A stretch of 46,338 nt of DNA, from NCBI GenBank assembly GCA_964461135.1, contig CAYWTB010000029.1, positions 1-46,338 of the forward strand. Direction: 5' to 3'. The notes below the pieces were generated by a model that was given only the letters and a program-made list of their open reading frames with translations, made no database searches and had not been told where the DNA came from. Position 1 is the stretch's first letter. Each line of letters opens with the position of its first letter. This document shows positions 18,406-26,928 of the stretch, piece by piece. A program made the position numbers and the translations under genes. The stretch comes from RQOF01 sp964461135. Lineage in GTDB: Bacteria > Calditrichota > Calditrichia > RBG-13-44-9.

Positions 18406-20586
18406 ATGCATAAATCGATCTTTTTTTATTTTATAATATTACCTCTTATTCTCCGGGCCGGGGATAATTCAGTTAAGACTATCACCCTGAATAAAATTAG
18501 CGGAACCATTGTCCTGGACGGGATCATTGAACCATCCTGGAGCCAGGCGGATTCCGTGTCCGATTTTTTACAACACTCGCCATATTACGGAAAGATTCCC
18601 TCTCAGAAAACCGCCGCAAAAATTTTGACCAGCTGCTACTCTCTTTATTGCCTGATCATTTGTTATGAGCCCGGGGAGATGATTCAGAAAACGAAAGGAA
18701 AGCTTGATGATGCCGAGGGGGATGTTGTCTCCATCATGCTGGATACCTTCGGAAACAAGCGTACCGCTTACCGCTTTGCCGTTTCTGCCACCGGCGTGCG
18801 CAGTGACTGCCGTTTGCTGGATGATGCCCGGAACGTTGATGATACCTGGGATGGAATCTGGTTTGCAGCCGCCAGGATTTATGACTGGGGTTTTGTGGTG
18901 GAGATGGAAATCCCCTATAAATCTGTTCAATATAATGAAAAACTGACGGCGTGGGGGATTGATTTCGACCGCTGGATTTCTGCCTCTACCGAAGATATCT
19001 ACTGGAATACTTACGAAGAGAACGAGGGCCTGCGTGTATCCAAATTCGGGCAGCTGATTTTCGAGGATTTCCGTCCGGTTGTGAAAGGGTTACACCTTGA
19101 AATTTACCCGGTGGGCATTGCCAAAGCATCCTATTTACAGGCCAACAAATATGATTTTGAACCCGAAGCAGGACTGGATGTGTTTTATAATCCGTCTCCC
19201 ACCCTTACCTATCAATTAACCGCCAATCCGGATTTTGCCCAGATTGAAGCGGATCCCTTCGAGTTCAATATTTCACGCTATGAAACCTATTTTGATGAAA
19301 GGCGCCCCTTTTTTACCGAGGGAAATGAAATCTTCATGGCCTCCGGTCGCCAGAGAAATACCGGATTTTACCGGCCGTTGGAACTGTTTTATTCTCGCCG
19401 TATCGGCAAAATATTACCAGGTGGGGTACAGGTGCCGCTGTTATTCGGAACCAAAGCGTTCGGCCGGATCCGGGAGTGGGAGTACGGTGGTTTTATGGCC
19501 CTTACCAGTAAAACTGATTACACAGATGACGGCATTCAATACACCGAAGAACGGGCTTACTTTACATCTGCCCGCCTAAAGAAACAGATTCTGGGTAATT
19601 CCTCGGTGGGCTTATTATTTGTGGGCAAACACAGTAAGAGTTTGGACAGCGGGGTGCTGGATATCGATGGGGCCTTTCGGACCTCGGACTGGCAGCTGGC
19701 CTACCAGCTGGCACGGTCTTATAAAAATTCTGCAGGAGATTTCAGCGGATCTGCCGGATTTACCCTGTTCAGGGAAAGGTGGATTGCACTGGTCCGGGGA
19801 AGGTATATCGGACCGGATTTCGATGTGGACCAGGTGGGATTCGTCCCCTGGAAGGGTACCGCGGAATTTGTGGGGATTGGCGGTCCCCGCTGGTATTTTG
19901 AGAAAGGCTATATCCGGCAGATACTAATCTATGGAGGACCTCTCTTTAACTATGAGAAAATAGATAATTTTACCGATTATGGGGGAGTCATCGGATTTAA
20001 TATGCAATTCCGCAATAACTGGGGATATGAAATCAATACCTCTCTAAGCGATTCCAAAGACGAAGGCGTGCGCTTTACCTACTATGATGCTACTCTTTCC
20101 TCCTGGTTCAATATTTCGCCCAGGTGGTATGGAAATATGAATACCGGCTATTCCCACACTTACAATTTCGATCGCGATTATCTGGCATATTATTCATGGA
20201 TTTCCGGTGAAATCAGCTGGCAGGTCTATAACACCGTGCAAGTCGGATCTTCCGCCGGTATGTTCCTTGAAGCCAATCCGGCAGGGAGTGTGGAGGATAT
20301 CACCTACAACGCCCGCCCATTTTTATCCGCCACCCCGGTGAACAACCTTAATCTGCGGGTGTATGTAGATAATTTGTTTGTACGTTCAACCGACCACATG
20401 GAACGAATACTGCTGGGATTTTTATTCTCCTACAATTTTTCTCCCAAGAGCTGGATTTATTTTGCGGTAAATGAGATTCGTGACCGCAGTGACCGTTATG
20501 ATGCCATGGGAAACTTCCTCCCCAACCAGCTGCACGTAACTGACCGGGTAAGCGTGTTGAAGATTAAGTATCTCTATTATTTTTAA
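18406..20586 (+). CDS. CBM9-like domain plus DUF5916 outer-membrane protein
   Basis: A 726-residue exported protein. After a signal peptide (1-18), residues 25-215 form a carbohydrate-binding-family-9-like beta domain ('ISGTIVLDGIIEPSWSQADS', then 'GDVVSIMLDTFGNKRTAYRF' and 'DGIWFAAARIYDWGFVVEME'). From about 225 onward is DUF5916, an outer-membrane beta barrel with 'TANPDFAQIEADPFEFNISR' and 'FDERRPFFTEGNEIF', a conserved block of that family, followed by alternating aromatic strands ending 'KIKYLYYF', with a C-terminal Phe typical of barrels. The role is unknown; members are found near hydrolases and are suspected to act in uptake or surface display. AAGAGGA lies about 25 bases before the ATG, so the start is uncertain by a few codons. 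Confidence 0.88.
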   Translation: MHKSIFFYFIILPLILRAGDNSVKTITLNKISGTIVLDGIIEPSWSQADSVSDFLQHSPYYGKIPSQKTAAKILTSCYSLYCLIICYEPGEMIQKTKGKLDDAEGDVVSIMLDTFGNKRTAYRFAVSATGVRSDCRLLDDARNVDDTWDGIWFAAARIYDWGFVVEMEIPYKSVQYNEKLTAWGIDFDRWISASTEDIYWNTYEENEGLRVSKFGQLIFEDFRPVVKGLHLEIYPVGIAKASYLQANKYDFEPEAGLDVFYNPSPTLTYQLTANPDFAQIEADPFEFNISRYETYFDERRPFFTEGNEIFMASGRQRNTGFYRPLELFYSRRIGKILPGGVQVPLLFGTKAFGRIREWEYGGFMALTSKTDYTDDGIQYTEERAYFTSARLKKQILGNSSVGLLFVGKHSKSLDSGVLDIDGAFRTSDWQLAYQLARSYKNSAGDFSGSAGFTLFRERWIALVRGRYIGPDFDVDQVGFVPWKGTAEFVGIGGPRWYFEKGYIRQILIYGGPLFNYEKIDNFTDYGGVIGFNMQFRNNWGYEINTSLSDSKDEGVRFTYYDATLSSWFNISPRWYGNMNTGYSHTYNFDRDYLAYYSWISGEISWQVYNTVQVGSSAGMFLEANPAGSVEDITYNARPFLSATPVNNLNLRVYVDNLFVRSTDHMERILLGFLFSYNFSPKSWIYFAVNEIRDRSDRYDAMGNFLPNQLHVTDRVSVLKIKYLYYF

Positions 20587-20644
20587 TGGTTTTATAAAAT
20601 GCGTCTGCTCAGTTCACCCCGATACCGCGTATCCGGTTGATGCT

Positions 20645-20738
20645 GCCACAGAGCCACAGAGGGATTTTGAGAATTATAGATTACATATTTTTTGGGTTAA
20701 AAAATGTTTTTCTCTGCGTCCTCAGTGTTTCCGTGGCA
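20645..20738. repeat. Intergenic palindromic repeat, 'cacagag' family, copy 2
   Basis: GCCACAGAGCCACAGAGGGA at the left is matched in reverse complement by CTCTGCGTCCTCAGTG and CCGTGGC at the right. The core is an AT-rich TTTTGAGAATTATAGATTA stretch. It is tandem with the next copy. Confidence 0.65.
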
Positions 20739-20747
20739 AAAATAAAA

Positions 20748-20850
20748 GCCACAGAGAACCCAGAGATCATTAAGGCATATTGAGAATTATTGATTAACTA
20801 TTTTGGGATTAAAAAGTTTTTTTCTCAGTGTCCTAAGTGCCTCCGTGGCA
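20748..20850. repeat. Intergenic palindromic repeat, 'cacagag' family, copy 3
   Basis: Same layout as the preceding copy: left GCCACAGAGAACCCAGAGA, core with TTGAGAATTATTGATTAAC, right CTCAGTGTCCTAAGTG then CTCCGTGGCA. The two copies are ten bases apart in direct orientation. Confidence 0.65.
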
Positions 20851-20988
20851 AAAATGACCATGAATTATTCGGGACAGAGAATTCCGGGAAAACAAGTTAC
20901 CATTCCATGTTATGGATGGTATAAACAGAAATTGAAATGTAGAGGTTTTAAAAAATATTTTTGATTTTTAACGAGCACAGTAACGTAT

Positions 20989-21648
20989 TTATTTCTGATT
21001 TTCGGTAAGGCGCTCCCAGACAGTTTCGTTCAATTCTTCCAGTGATCTCAGTTGCATATCTGCCAGCACGAAGCGGTCATCGGCGATTTCCGGTACCGCC
21101 AGGCAGGTCATTTTAGCGGCTTTGGCAGCGATAACGCCCACCAGTGAATCCTCGATTGCCAGACAGGATTCCGGAGGCAGATTCAGTTTCCGGCTGGTGG
21201 TGAGGTATACGGCGGGATGCGGTTTTCCGTAATCTTCCTCCTGGGCGGAATGGATAACCTCGAATTCCTTTGAGAGATTGAACTTCTGCAGAACAGCCCG
21301 GATAATCCGGTAGTTGGAGGAAGAGGCCAGGGCGGTTCTGGCGTCCTGTTTTTTTACCAAAGTGATCGCTTTTTCCGCACCGGTTTTAAATTTACCTCGC
21401 TCCAGAATCAGCCGGATCACGTTATCGGTGATCTCCTCCACCATTTCACTGCGGCTCATTCCCCTCCAGGGCCGGTGCTGGTACCAGTATTCCACCACTT
21501 CATCGGTGCGCATGCCGGTGGTTTCCTTGCAGTTTTCTATTGTGAGGTGTGTATCCACTTTTTGGAATGCAGCAATTTCCGCTTCCTGCCACAGCGGTTC
21601 GGAGTCGATCAGCAGACCGTCCATGTCAAAAATTACCGCCATTATCAT
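20989..21648 (-). CDS. HAD-superfamily phosphatase/phosphomutase
   Basis: About 219 residues, a subclass I HAD hydrolase with an alpha-helical cap, of the beta-phosphoglucomutase/hexitol-phosphatase type. Motif I 'VIFDMDGLLIDSEP' has the nucleophile and general acid Asp pair. Motif II is the Ser in 'TALASSSNYRII', motif III the Lys in 'EEDYGKPHPAVYL', and motif IV 'CLAIEDSLVGVIAAKAAKM'. The substrate would be a small phosphosugar such as 2-deoxyglucose- or hexitol-phosphate (family knowledge, not shown here). The open frame extends to 21735, but the extra 29 residues are unlike the family; the ATG at 21648 (or 21642) fits the domain start. No clear ribosome site at either. Confidence 0.87.
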   Translation of the reverse strand: MIMAVIFDMDGLLIDSEPLWQEAEIAAFQKVDTHLTIENCKETTGMRTDEVVEYWYQHRPWRGMSRSEMVEEITDNVIRLILERGKFKTGAEKAITLVKKQDARTALASSSNYRIIRAVLQKFNLSKEFEVIHSAQEEDYGKPHPAVYLTTSRKLNLPPESCLAIEDSLVGVIAAKAAKMTCLAVPEIADDRFVLADMQLRSLEELNETVWERLTENQK

Positions 21649-21831
21649 GCTGTTCTCACATTTTTGTTCAATTGTAAACCAATCATCGCCACCAGTTCCG
21701 TTATCGGATTTCAGACTTGAAATATAATTAATCATTGTAAATATATGGCGGGATTTTTTTGAATTTTTAAGAGGGATTATTCTGCCTACCTGTTACATAA
21801 TAATCCCTCCTACCTCCCCTTTATTAACTTT

Positions 21832-21873
21832 TCTTTACCCATAAATCGTTTTGCTGGACACAGGGGTATCCCA
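21832..21873. repeat. Short dispersed repeat, 'CATAAATC...CTGGACAC', copy 1
   Basis: TTTACCCATAAATCGTTTTG then CTGGACAC resembles CTTTAACCATAAATC and CTGGACAC at 31574-31612. Too short to say more; both copies lie in repeat-rich gaps. Confidence 0.45.
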
Positions 21874-21990
21874 CCTTCCTTTTTAAATATTATTGTTTAT
21901 AGTTCTCCGAAACTATTTCATTTAGCAAATGATGTTATCATTTAAGGATAAAATACATGTATGTTATTGTATTGGTTTCATCGACCTTCA

Positions 21991-22085
21991 GAAAAAATCG
22001 CTACAAATTCCGGTGCACCGTTGAATTTCCAGATTTTTTCCGACAGTCTTGACCTTTTGGTTCTTTTCTGTCAAGAGAAAAGAAC
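21991..22085 (+). repeat. Interspersed palindromic repeat, copy 2 (uninterrupted)
   Basis: A 51-base imperfect palindrome (21991-22041) centred on CGGTGCACCG, followed by the shared tail GACAGTCTTGA and a perfect 10-bp hairpin: GTTCTTTTCT (22060-22069), loop GTCAAG, AGAAAAGAAC (22076-22085). Relative to copy 1 the stem's closing bases differ on both sides (GC/GC against CT/AG), so pairing is kept by compensatory change. Confidence 0.8.
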
Positions 22086-22199
22086 ATCTTAAAAACAATA
22101 AGAAATATTGACTACAATAAGATAGAATACAATCTATGTAAGGAAATCTATTTTGATCTCGTCATTTGACGATAAATCTATTAGTAAGATATGATCTTT

Positions 22200-22246
22200 T
22201 TACCCATCCCTAAATCCCTTCCCTCACTTAAGAGGGAAGGGACTTT
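22200..22246. repeat. Hairpin repeat, 'TTTAGGGATGGGTAA' family, copy 1
   Basis: Reading on the minus strand: AAAGTCCCTTCCCTCTTAAG, then TGAGGGAAGGGATTTAGGGA and TGGGTAA. The CCCTTCCCTC and GAGGGAAGGG parts form a strong stem. A second, interrupted copy in the other orientation is at 31623-31752. Confidence 0.6.
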
Positions 22247-22346
22247 CAGGAAATTCTAACTCCCAGTATCCAGAAAATATTGTGGGACATATTTGGTTTT
22301 GTAAAAGATGTGAATGGGTGGATTATTATATCTCGTACTCCTTTAT

Positions 22347-23219
22347 TCAGTCAGATGCTGATACCACGATATTTGTGTTTACACCGTTTAAATCAATAAG
22401 GCCCCGGCCCTCTCCCAGCCTGCCTGCCACAGATTTCAGACTGGTTTGCGCATCCTGCAGGGTTAATCCACTGACCTGTACCGCCCCATTTACCGTCACA
22501 GCAGACAACATGGCAGAAGTATTTTGGGGAATAGCGAGATTGATCACACCGTTGGTGACTTGTAAAATACATTCACCATCGAGGGGAAGGGTCATATTTC
22601 CGGTGATATCACCATTCACTACCTGACCGTTTATGGAGCAATATAAATCGTACAGCAGCAGTGAACCGTTAACAACACTTGTCTGTAATCTCGTTTCCAG
22701 GGAATCCGCCAGACCTTTTTCGGAAGCTGCACCCGTATTAACTGCACTCGCTATAGAAATAATCCGGATATTACCGTTAACCTGATTCGCATTCACCTTC
22801 CATTGCCGGGGAATGCGAAAGTGGTAATGAACGATGTAATTTCTTCCCTCTGATCGGGACGGCTGTATTGTCCGGACCAGGATGCTGGTATCTGAAGAAT
22901 CCGTCACAACATCCAGAAGCTCCAGATGCGTTTCTGCATCAGAGCGGCTGTCGGATTCGACTATTTTTTCTCCCCAAATTTCCGCCTGTGCTAAATTGCT
23001 TACTCCGGTGATTTCCACCGAACCGTTGATGCCGTAGAGACTAAATTCGGAACGATTCTCCGTACCGATCCGATAATAGAATTCCTCCGAAGCGGAATAA
23101 CGGGTGTTATCCACATGATCATTATCAGGGTCTACAACACAGGAATTCAGAATAAATCCCAATGACAGGATGACTACCCACCCCATTATTTGATAGCTTT
23201 TACTAAAAAAAGTTTTCAT
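22347..23219 (-). CDS. DUF4097-type lipoprotein
   Basis: About 290 residues, an SPII lipoprotein (leader 'WVVILSLGFILNSC') whose body is a right-handed beta-helix-like repeat of short strands typical of DUF4097/putative auto-transporter adhesin head proteins: 'GINGSVEITGVSNL', 'NQVNGNIRIISI', 'SVVNGSLLLYDL', 'QVVNGDITGNMTL', 'QVTNGVINLAIP', 'VTVNGAVQVSGL'. The repeated V-N-G motif at about 20-residue steps is plain. Function is unknown; relatives occur with envelope-stress genes. The ATG at 23219 is preceded by AAGGAG seven bases upstream; an in-frame start nine codons earlier is less likely. It is the last gene of a same-strand group headed by the CHASE2 regulator, separated from the FecR gene by 200 bases, so it may have its own promoter. 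Confidence 0.8.
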   Translation of the reverse strand: MKTFFSKSYQIMGWVVILSLGFILNSCVVDPDNDHVDNTRYSASEEFYYRIGTENRSEFSLYGINGSVEITGVSNLAQAEIWGEKIVESDSRSDAETHLELLDVVTDSSDTSILVRTIQPSRSEGRNYIVHYHFRIPRQWKVNANQVNGNIRIISIASAVNTGAASEKGLADSLETRLQTSVVNGSLLLYDLYCSINGQVVNGDITGNMTLPLDGECILQVTNGVINLAIPQNTSAMLSAVTVNGAVQVSGLTLQDAQTSLKSVAGRLGEGRGLIDLNGVNTNIVVSASD

Positions 23220-23420
23220 GTCTATCTCCTTTTCAAAAATTTTCAAATTACATTAAACCTGAAGTCCATAATTCTTTTATTTTTCTCTTTTCCTGTTGCT
23301 CCATCCCGCGATTAACCGGTATTCATCCTGCTTGTGTTATTACCGGATTAGTTTGGAACAGAGCTTTTTCCGGACTTTACCAGAGGGTTTTTAATAGCCT
23401 TCTATACTATTATTTATTGT

Positions 23421-24137
23421 TCATGGTTTTTGTTCTAGCCTGTCAATCGACTCCCGTGCCGATTCTATCCAGGCAGTATGTTCTTCCCCGCAGTCATTGA
23501 CAACAATTTGATAGGCGTCAATCGCCTGTCCCGGTTTGTTGATTGCTTCAAAGGAACGACCCAGGTAAGAATATACCTCACACTGTCTTTCTTCCGGTAA
23601 TCCACCATCCAGAATTTTATTTAATTTTATGATGGCATTACGATAGTATTCCTGCCGGTATAATGCCAGCGCCCCGTTGATAACCGGCGTCCAGGATTCT
23701 GCCGGGAGGTAGGATGAATCAACGGCTGCCGTATCGCGATTTTCGCCATGCACGACACTCACTTTTCCCAGCCGCAGCTCGGTCTTTTGGTTATGCTTTT
23801 CCACCCGGCTCATTTTCTCTTTTACCAGATAAAGGAACAACTGGCGCTCGGTAATCCTGCGCAAATCGGCAATGTCCAGGATGGAATTCGGCCCCAGAGT
23901 AAAGGTCTGCCCGTCTTCTAATTCCAGGACAACTTCACCCTTTTCCCCGGTAAGGATGGTATCCACATCTTTTATTAAAATACCTAAAGATAGCGGCTGC
24001 CAGGATTCTTCCACTCCCCGGCGAACCGTAACTTCTCCGGAGATGCGTACGATTTCAGCTTCCATTGCCCGGCCATTTTGCACCAGTGGAAGGACGGCCA
24101 AGAAAGTCAGCAGATAAAAAAGTCTTATTTTAAACAT
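23421..24137 (-). CDS. FecR-domain protein with TPR-like tail
   Basis: About 238 residues, exported (signal peptide ending 'NGRAMEAEI'). Residues about 25-95 form a FecR domain: 'IVRISGEVTVRRGVEESWQP', then 'LILTGEKGEVVLELEDGQTF' type strands and 'TLGPNSILDIADL'. FecR domains sit in the periplasm and, in the classical system, relay an outer-membrane signal to a sigma factor; here there is no sigma/anti-sigma fusion. The last 100 residues are two TPR-like helical pairs ('ALALYRQEYYRNAIIKLNKI', 'SYLGRSFEAINKPGQAIDAY'). The ATG at 24137 has AAGGAG seven bases before it; the ATG at 24152 does not. It begins 46 bases after the barrel-transglutaminase gene, so the two are very probably co-transcribed. 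Confidence 0.85.
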   Translation of the reverse strand: MFKIRLFYLLTFLAVLPLVQNGRAMEAEIVRISGEVTVRRGVEESWQPLSLGILIKDVDTILTGEKGEVVLELEDGQTFTLGPNSILDIADLRRITERQLFLYLVKEKMSRVEKHNQKTELRLGKVSVVHGENRDTAAVDSSYLPAESWTPVINGALALYRQEYYRNAIIKLNKILDGGLPEERQCEVYSYLGRSFEAINKPGQAIDAYQIVVNDCGEEHTAWIESARESIDRLEQKP

Positions 24138-24183
24138 GTTATTCTCCTTCATTTAATACATTGCGATCATAATGACTAATAAA

Positions 24184-25812
24184 TCATTCCACATCAAATA
24201 TTCTAACCCAGCCTTCGGCCAGACCGTTGCGGATGCCGGCTTCTTGCAGGTAGTTCAGCGCCCCTTCATTCCAGGCGTCTTCAAAACTGCGGCCGATGAG
24301 GGTGGTTTCCACCGGAATCCAGGCGGTATTAACGCCAGCAGAACCGTGTCTCAGCAGATAACGTTTTTCATTGCTGCTCACCTGCTGCGCCTGCTCCGCC
24401 GGGATACCCGAATCAAACAGAAGATAAAGATGCGCCAGTGATTTTTCGGGATCCTGAACCTCCACAAAAGCGGTATTGATTGCCAGGCTTTCCAGCAGAG
24501 AGGAATACAGTACCACCAGGTCATCACAATCTCCGCTGCCCAGATTCAGGGTTTCATCGGCAAATTGTACCCGGTCGTCCTTGTAGAAGGGAATATTGGG
24601 ATCGCTCTGGTAGCGGATGTTTCTGCTAACCAACTCGTTGAATATGTTCCGGGCATTCCGCAGATTTTCCGGCTCGGCGGAGGTGGAATCGTTCTCCCGT
24701 CGGGTGACTTCCCGGCTTAATCTGATGATCTCATCATTATCCGGCGTTACAAAATAACTCAGCTTGTCCACCTCACCGTTCCAGGAATTGCGGGAATGCA
24801 CCATAATCTGGGCGGTAATGGTTTCCTTATAGGTAATCCCTGCCCTGCCTTCAACCTCGATATCCAGCACCGCCGGCTTCCGGGTATCCACCTGGCTGAT
24901 ATTGGAAGAAAAAACGGTGGTTGCCGGAATATCCTTTGTTTCTCCCTTGTTAATCGTGATAAAACCGCTCTCCTTCGCCTGTACGGAATACGGCGAAACC
25001 TTTGAACGGACATTGACTTCGATCGGGAAACCCGCAGTGTTTTCCACCGAGACAATCGCCAGGGGATAGGTATTATAGAACTGGTAGTAGGCCGGGTAGA
25101 TATCATGCACCACCATGGTGGTCTGCCGCACCCGGAAGAGATCCCGCAGTTTACCCCACATGAAGGAAACACCAATTCCGAACTCGATACCGCTGATGCC
25201 TTTATTGACGGCAAAATTCACAAAATGATATTTCATATCGAAATTGAATGCGAAACGATTGGATACGGCCAGATTAACACCACCGCCCAGAAAAAGCCCC
25301 AGGTCATATTTACTTTCCGTGCTAACGTTTTCTTCGGTCCCAATATTCCGGACATTTACCGATTGCTGGAAATACGGCCCGATACCCGCATCCAGGTAAG
25401 GCTGGAATTTACTGGTAAGCCGGCGGGAGAGCAGGTCGTATCGAATTCCCGGCAAAAAAGCCAGAATGCCGTTGACATCCACGTCATTATCCAGGGGAGC
25501 ATCTGATTTTAAATGGATCCGGCTGACCATCCCGAAATCAAATGCCAGAGAGAGATTGTCATGAATACGGTTATAATATTGAAACCATATTCCAAAGCCG
25601 TCCATATTTACAGTCTGTTGCAATCCCTGCTGGCTCACTCTGAGAAGCACTTCGCTTTCCGCCATCTTCCAGAAACTCACGCGAAATCCAAAGCCGTTTG
25701 AGCGTGGCATGCCCTGGGAAAACAGGGCAGGGGAGGCTATCAGTATCAGCAGACAGGCTGCCGGTATCAAAAGTCCCATAGTTTTTTCTATCAGACAATT
25801 ACTGTGCTTCAT
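24184..25812 (-). CDS. Beta-barrel domain fused to transglutaminase-like domain
   Basis: About 542 residues with a signal peptide (cleaved near 'SPALFSQG'). Residues 45-225 are an eight-strand OmpA/OmpW-size barrel of alternating residues, ending 'MKYHFVNFAVNKGISGIEFG' and 'FMWGK', and clearly paralogous to the neighbouring protein at 25918. About 235-350 is a beta-sandwich linker ('YPLAIVSVENTAGFPIEVNV'). Residues 385-520 are transglutaminase-like: nucleophile C432 in 'GSGDCDDLVVLYSSLLESL', H464 in 'LAHLYLLFD', and an acidic residue E505 in 'WIPVETT' where Asp is more usual. So a cysteine-protease-fold domain hangs from an outer-membrane barrel, probably on the periplasmic side. It may cleave or bind peptidoglycan or protein; this is inference. 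The start at 25812 is preferred over a TTG three codons upstream. Confidence 0.8.
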   Translation of the reverse strand: MKHSNCLIEKTMGLLIPAACLLILIASPALFSQGMPRSNGFGFRVSFWKMAESEVLLRVSQQGLQQTVNMDGFGIWFQYYNRIHDNLSLAFDFGMVSRIHLKSDAPLDNDVDVNGILAFLPGIRYDLLSRRLTSKFQPYLDAGIGPYFQQSVNVRNIGTEENVSTESKYDLGLFLGGGVNLAVSNRFAFNFDMKYHFVNFAVNKGISGIEFGIGVSFMWGKLRDLFRVRQTTMVVHDIYPAYYQFYNTYPLAIVSVENTAGFPIEVNVRSKVSPYSVQAKESGFITINKGETKDIPATTVFSSNISQVDTRKPAVLDIEVEGRAGITYKETITAQIMVHSRNSWNGEVDKLSYFVTPDNDEIIRLSREVTRRENDSTSAEPENLRNARNIFNELVSRNIRYQSDPNIPFYKDDRVQFADETLNLGSGDCDDLVVLYSSLLESLAINTAFVEVQDPEKSLAHLYLLFDSGIPAEQAQQVSSNEKRYLLRHGSAGVNTAWIPVETTLIGRSFEDAWNEGALNYLQEAGIRNGLAEGWVRIFDVE

Positions 25813-25917
25813 TATTTCCAACCCGGTTAAATTCTGTTCTTTTTTTTCTTACCTGCAATTTTACCTTAACAAGTTGATAATTTGTGTGATCAGGCGCAAT
25901 ACAATTATGAATTCCGC

Positions 25918-26568
25918 TTATTTTCCCCACATCAGGTTACAGCCAAAGCCGAACTCAATACCATTATGATATTCATCATTCCTGAAGTCGACAAAATGGT
26001 ATCTCATGTCATAGTTGATGGCGAATTTTTTACTCAGCATGAAATTGAGTCCTGCACCGATGTAACCGCCGGGGCGCGTATCGGAATTCACGCTTACCCT
26101 GTGATTTGAATCGTAATAATACTTATTCTCCACCTGAATATCGTTGATCCAGTAAGCACCAAATCCGGCTTCCGCATAGGGCTGAAGGGATGATTTGATG
26201 TGCCGTGGCAATAGATTATACCGTAATCCGAACAAAATAGGTACAACGGCGTCGGATTGTACTTCCTCATAATTCCAGTACCGAGTTCGCTGCTCCACAC
26301 TTCCGATGGCTCCGAGGGTGAATTCGACAAAAAGTTGCGGACTGATTCTGCTGAAGAAGTATATGGCACCGCCAAAGCCGCCGGCTTCCACTTCAGTTGT
26401 GGTGTAGTGATCATATACCTGCACCGTCATAGCTTTGTCCTTCACGTTCCAATGACTGAAGCGCAAACCGATTCCGGTAGTTGGCCAGTCTTCTGCGCTG
26501 ACGGAACCCTTGAAGTTTAGCAGTGATAATATAATGATGGGAATGACAGGGATTAATTTGGTTTTCAT
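25918..26568 (-). CDS. Outer-membrane beta-barrel protein
   Basis: 216 residues: signal peptide (1-25, 'LNFKGSVSAED'), then an eight-strand small barrel with periodic aromatic strands ('GIGLRFSHWNVKDKAM', 'YFFSRISPQLFVEFTLGAIG', 'LQPYAEAGFGAYWI', 'KFAINYDMRYHFVDF') and the end 'GIEFGFGCNLMWGK'. The last block is shared with the barrel domain of the downstream protein (24184-25812), which shows duplication. Small barrels of this type bind or sense rather than transport. AAAGGAG is nine bases before the ATG. A sigma-54-type promoter candidate lies 55-72 bases upstream, so it is a likely target of the activator encoded just upstream. Confidence 0.85.
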   Translation of the reverse strand: MKTKLIPVIPIIILSLLNFKGSVSAEDWPTTGIGLRFSHWNVKDKAMTVQVYDHYTTTEVEAGGFGGAIYFFSRISPQLFVEFTLGAIGSVEQRTRYWNYEEVQSDAVVPILFGLRYNLLPRHIKSSLQPYAEAGFGAYWINDIQVENKYYYDSNHRVSVNSDTRPGGYIGAGLNFMLSKKFAINYDMRYHFVDFRNDEYHNGIEFGFGCNLMWGK

Positions 26569-26622
26569 CGGTAGTCTCCTTTTGTTTTTGGTTTTATCCG
26601 AGTCAGTCGTTTCTGTACCTTA

Positions 26623-26640
26623 TTTCAAAAGAGATGCCAA
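26623..26640 (-). promoter_or_regulatory. Candidate sigma-54 (-24/-12) promoter
   Basis: On the minus strand the site reads TTGGCATCTCTTTTGAAA: a full -24 element (TTGGCA) and a -12 element TTTGA with GA where GC is standard. The GG-to-GA spacing is exactly ten bases. It lies about 55 bases before the ATG of the barrel gene at 26568, leaving a normal leader. The gene immediately upstream encodes a sigma-54 activator, which makes the match more believable than composition alone would. Confidence 0.5.
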
Positions 26641-26928
26641 CTTTTAAACCGGTGCATAACTTCTGCCGAAGTTGTTGTTTTTAAATGGATTGCGGGCCTG
26701 CTTTGTTGCCGGGGGACCGCCTTGCGGAATGCGGGATATAATGTCAACTGCGGGGAAATCCCGCATCCGGGAAGCCGGGGTTAGAGAAAAAGAAAAAAGA
26801 AAGAAACCAATAAAATGAAAGGTGAAGTATTTATTTGACGCTGGTAAAAGGTGTTTAAAAAATTGTTCCGGATATATTCATCTTATTTGCGATAGTTCTG
26901 TCTTGGCGGGCGGAATAAAATGCTGACT

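Noticed and set aside
26738..26776. ATGCGGGAT/ATCCCGCAT hairpin after the regulator gene as a terminator
   Set aside because: A nine-bp perfect stem, but with a 20-base loop and no T-run on either side.
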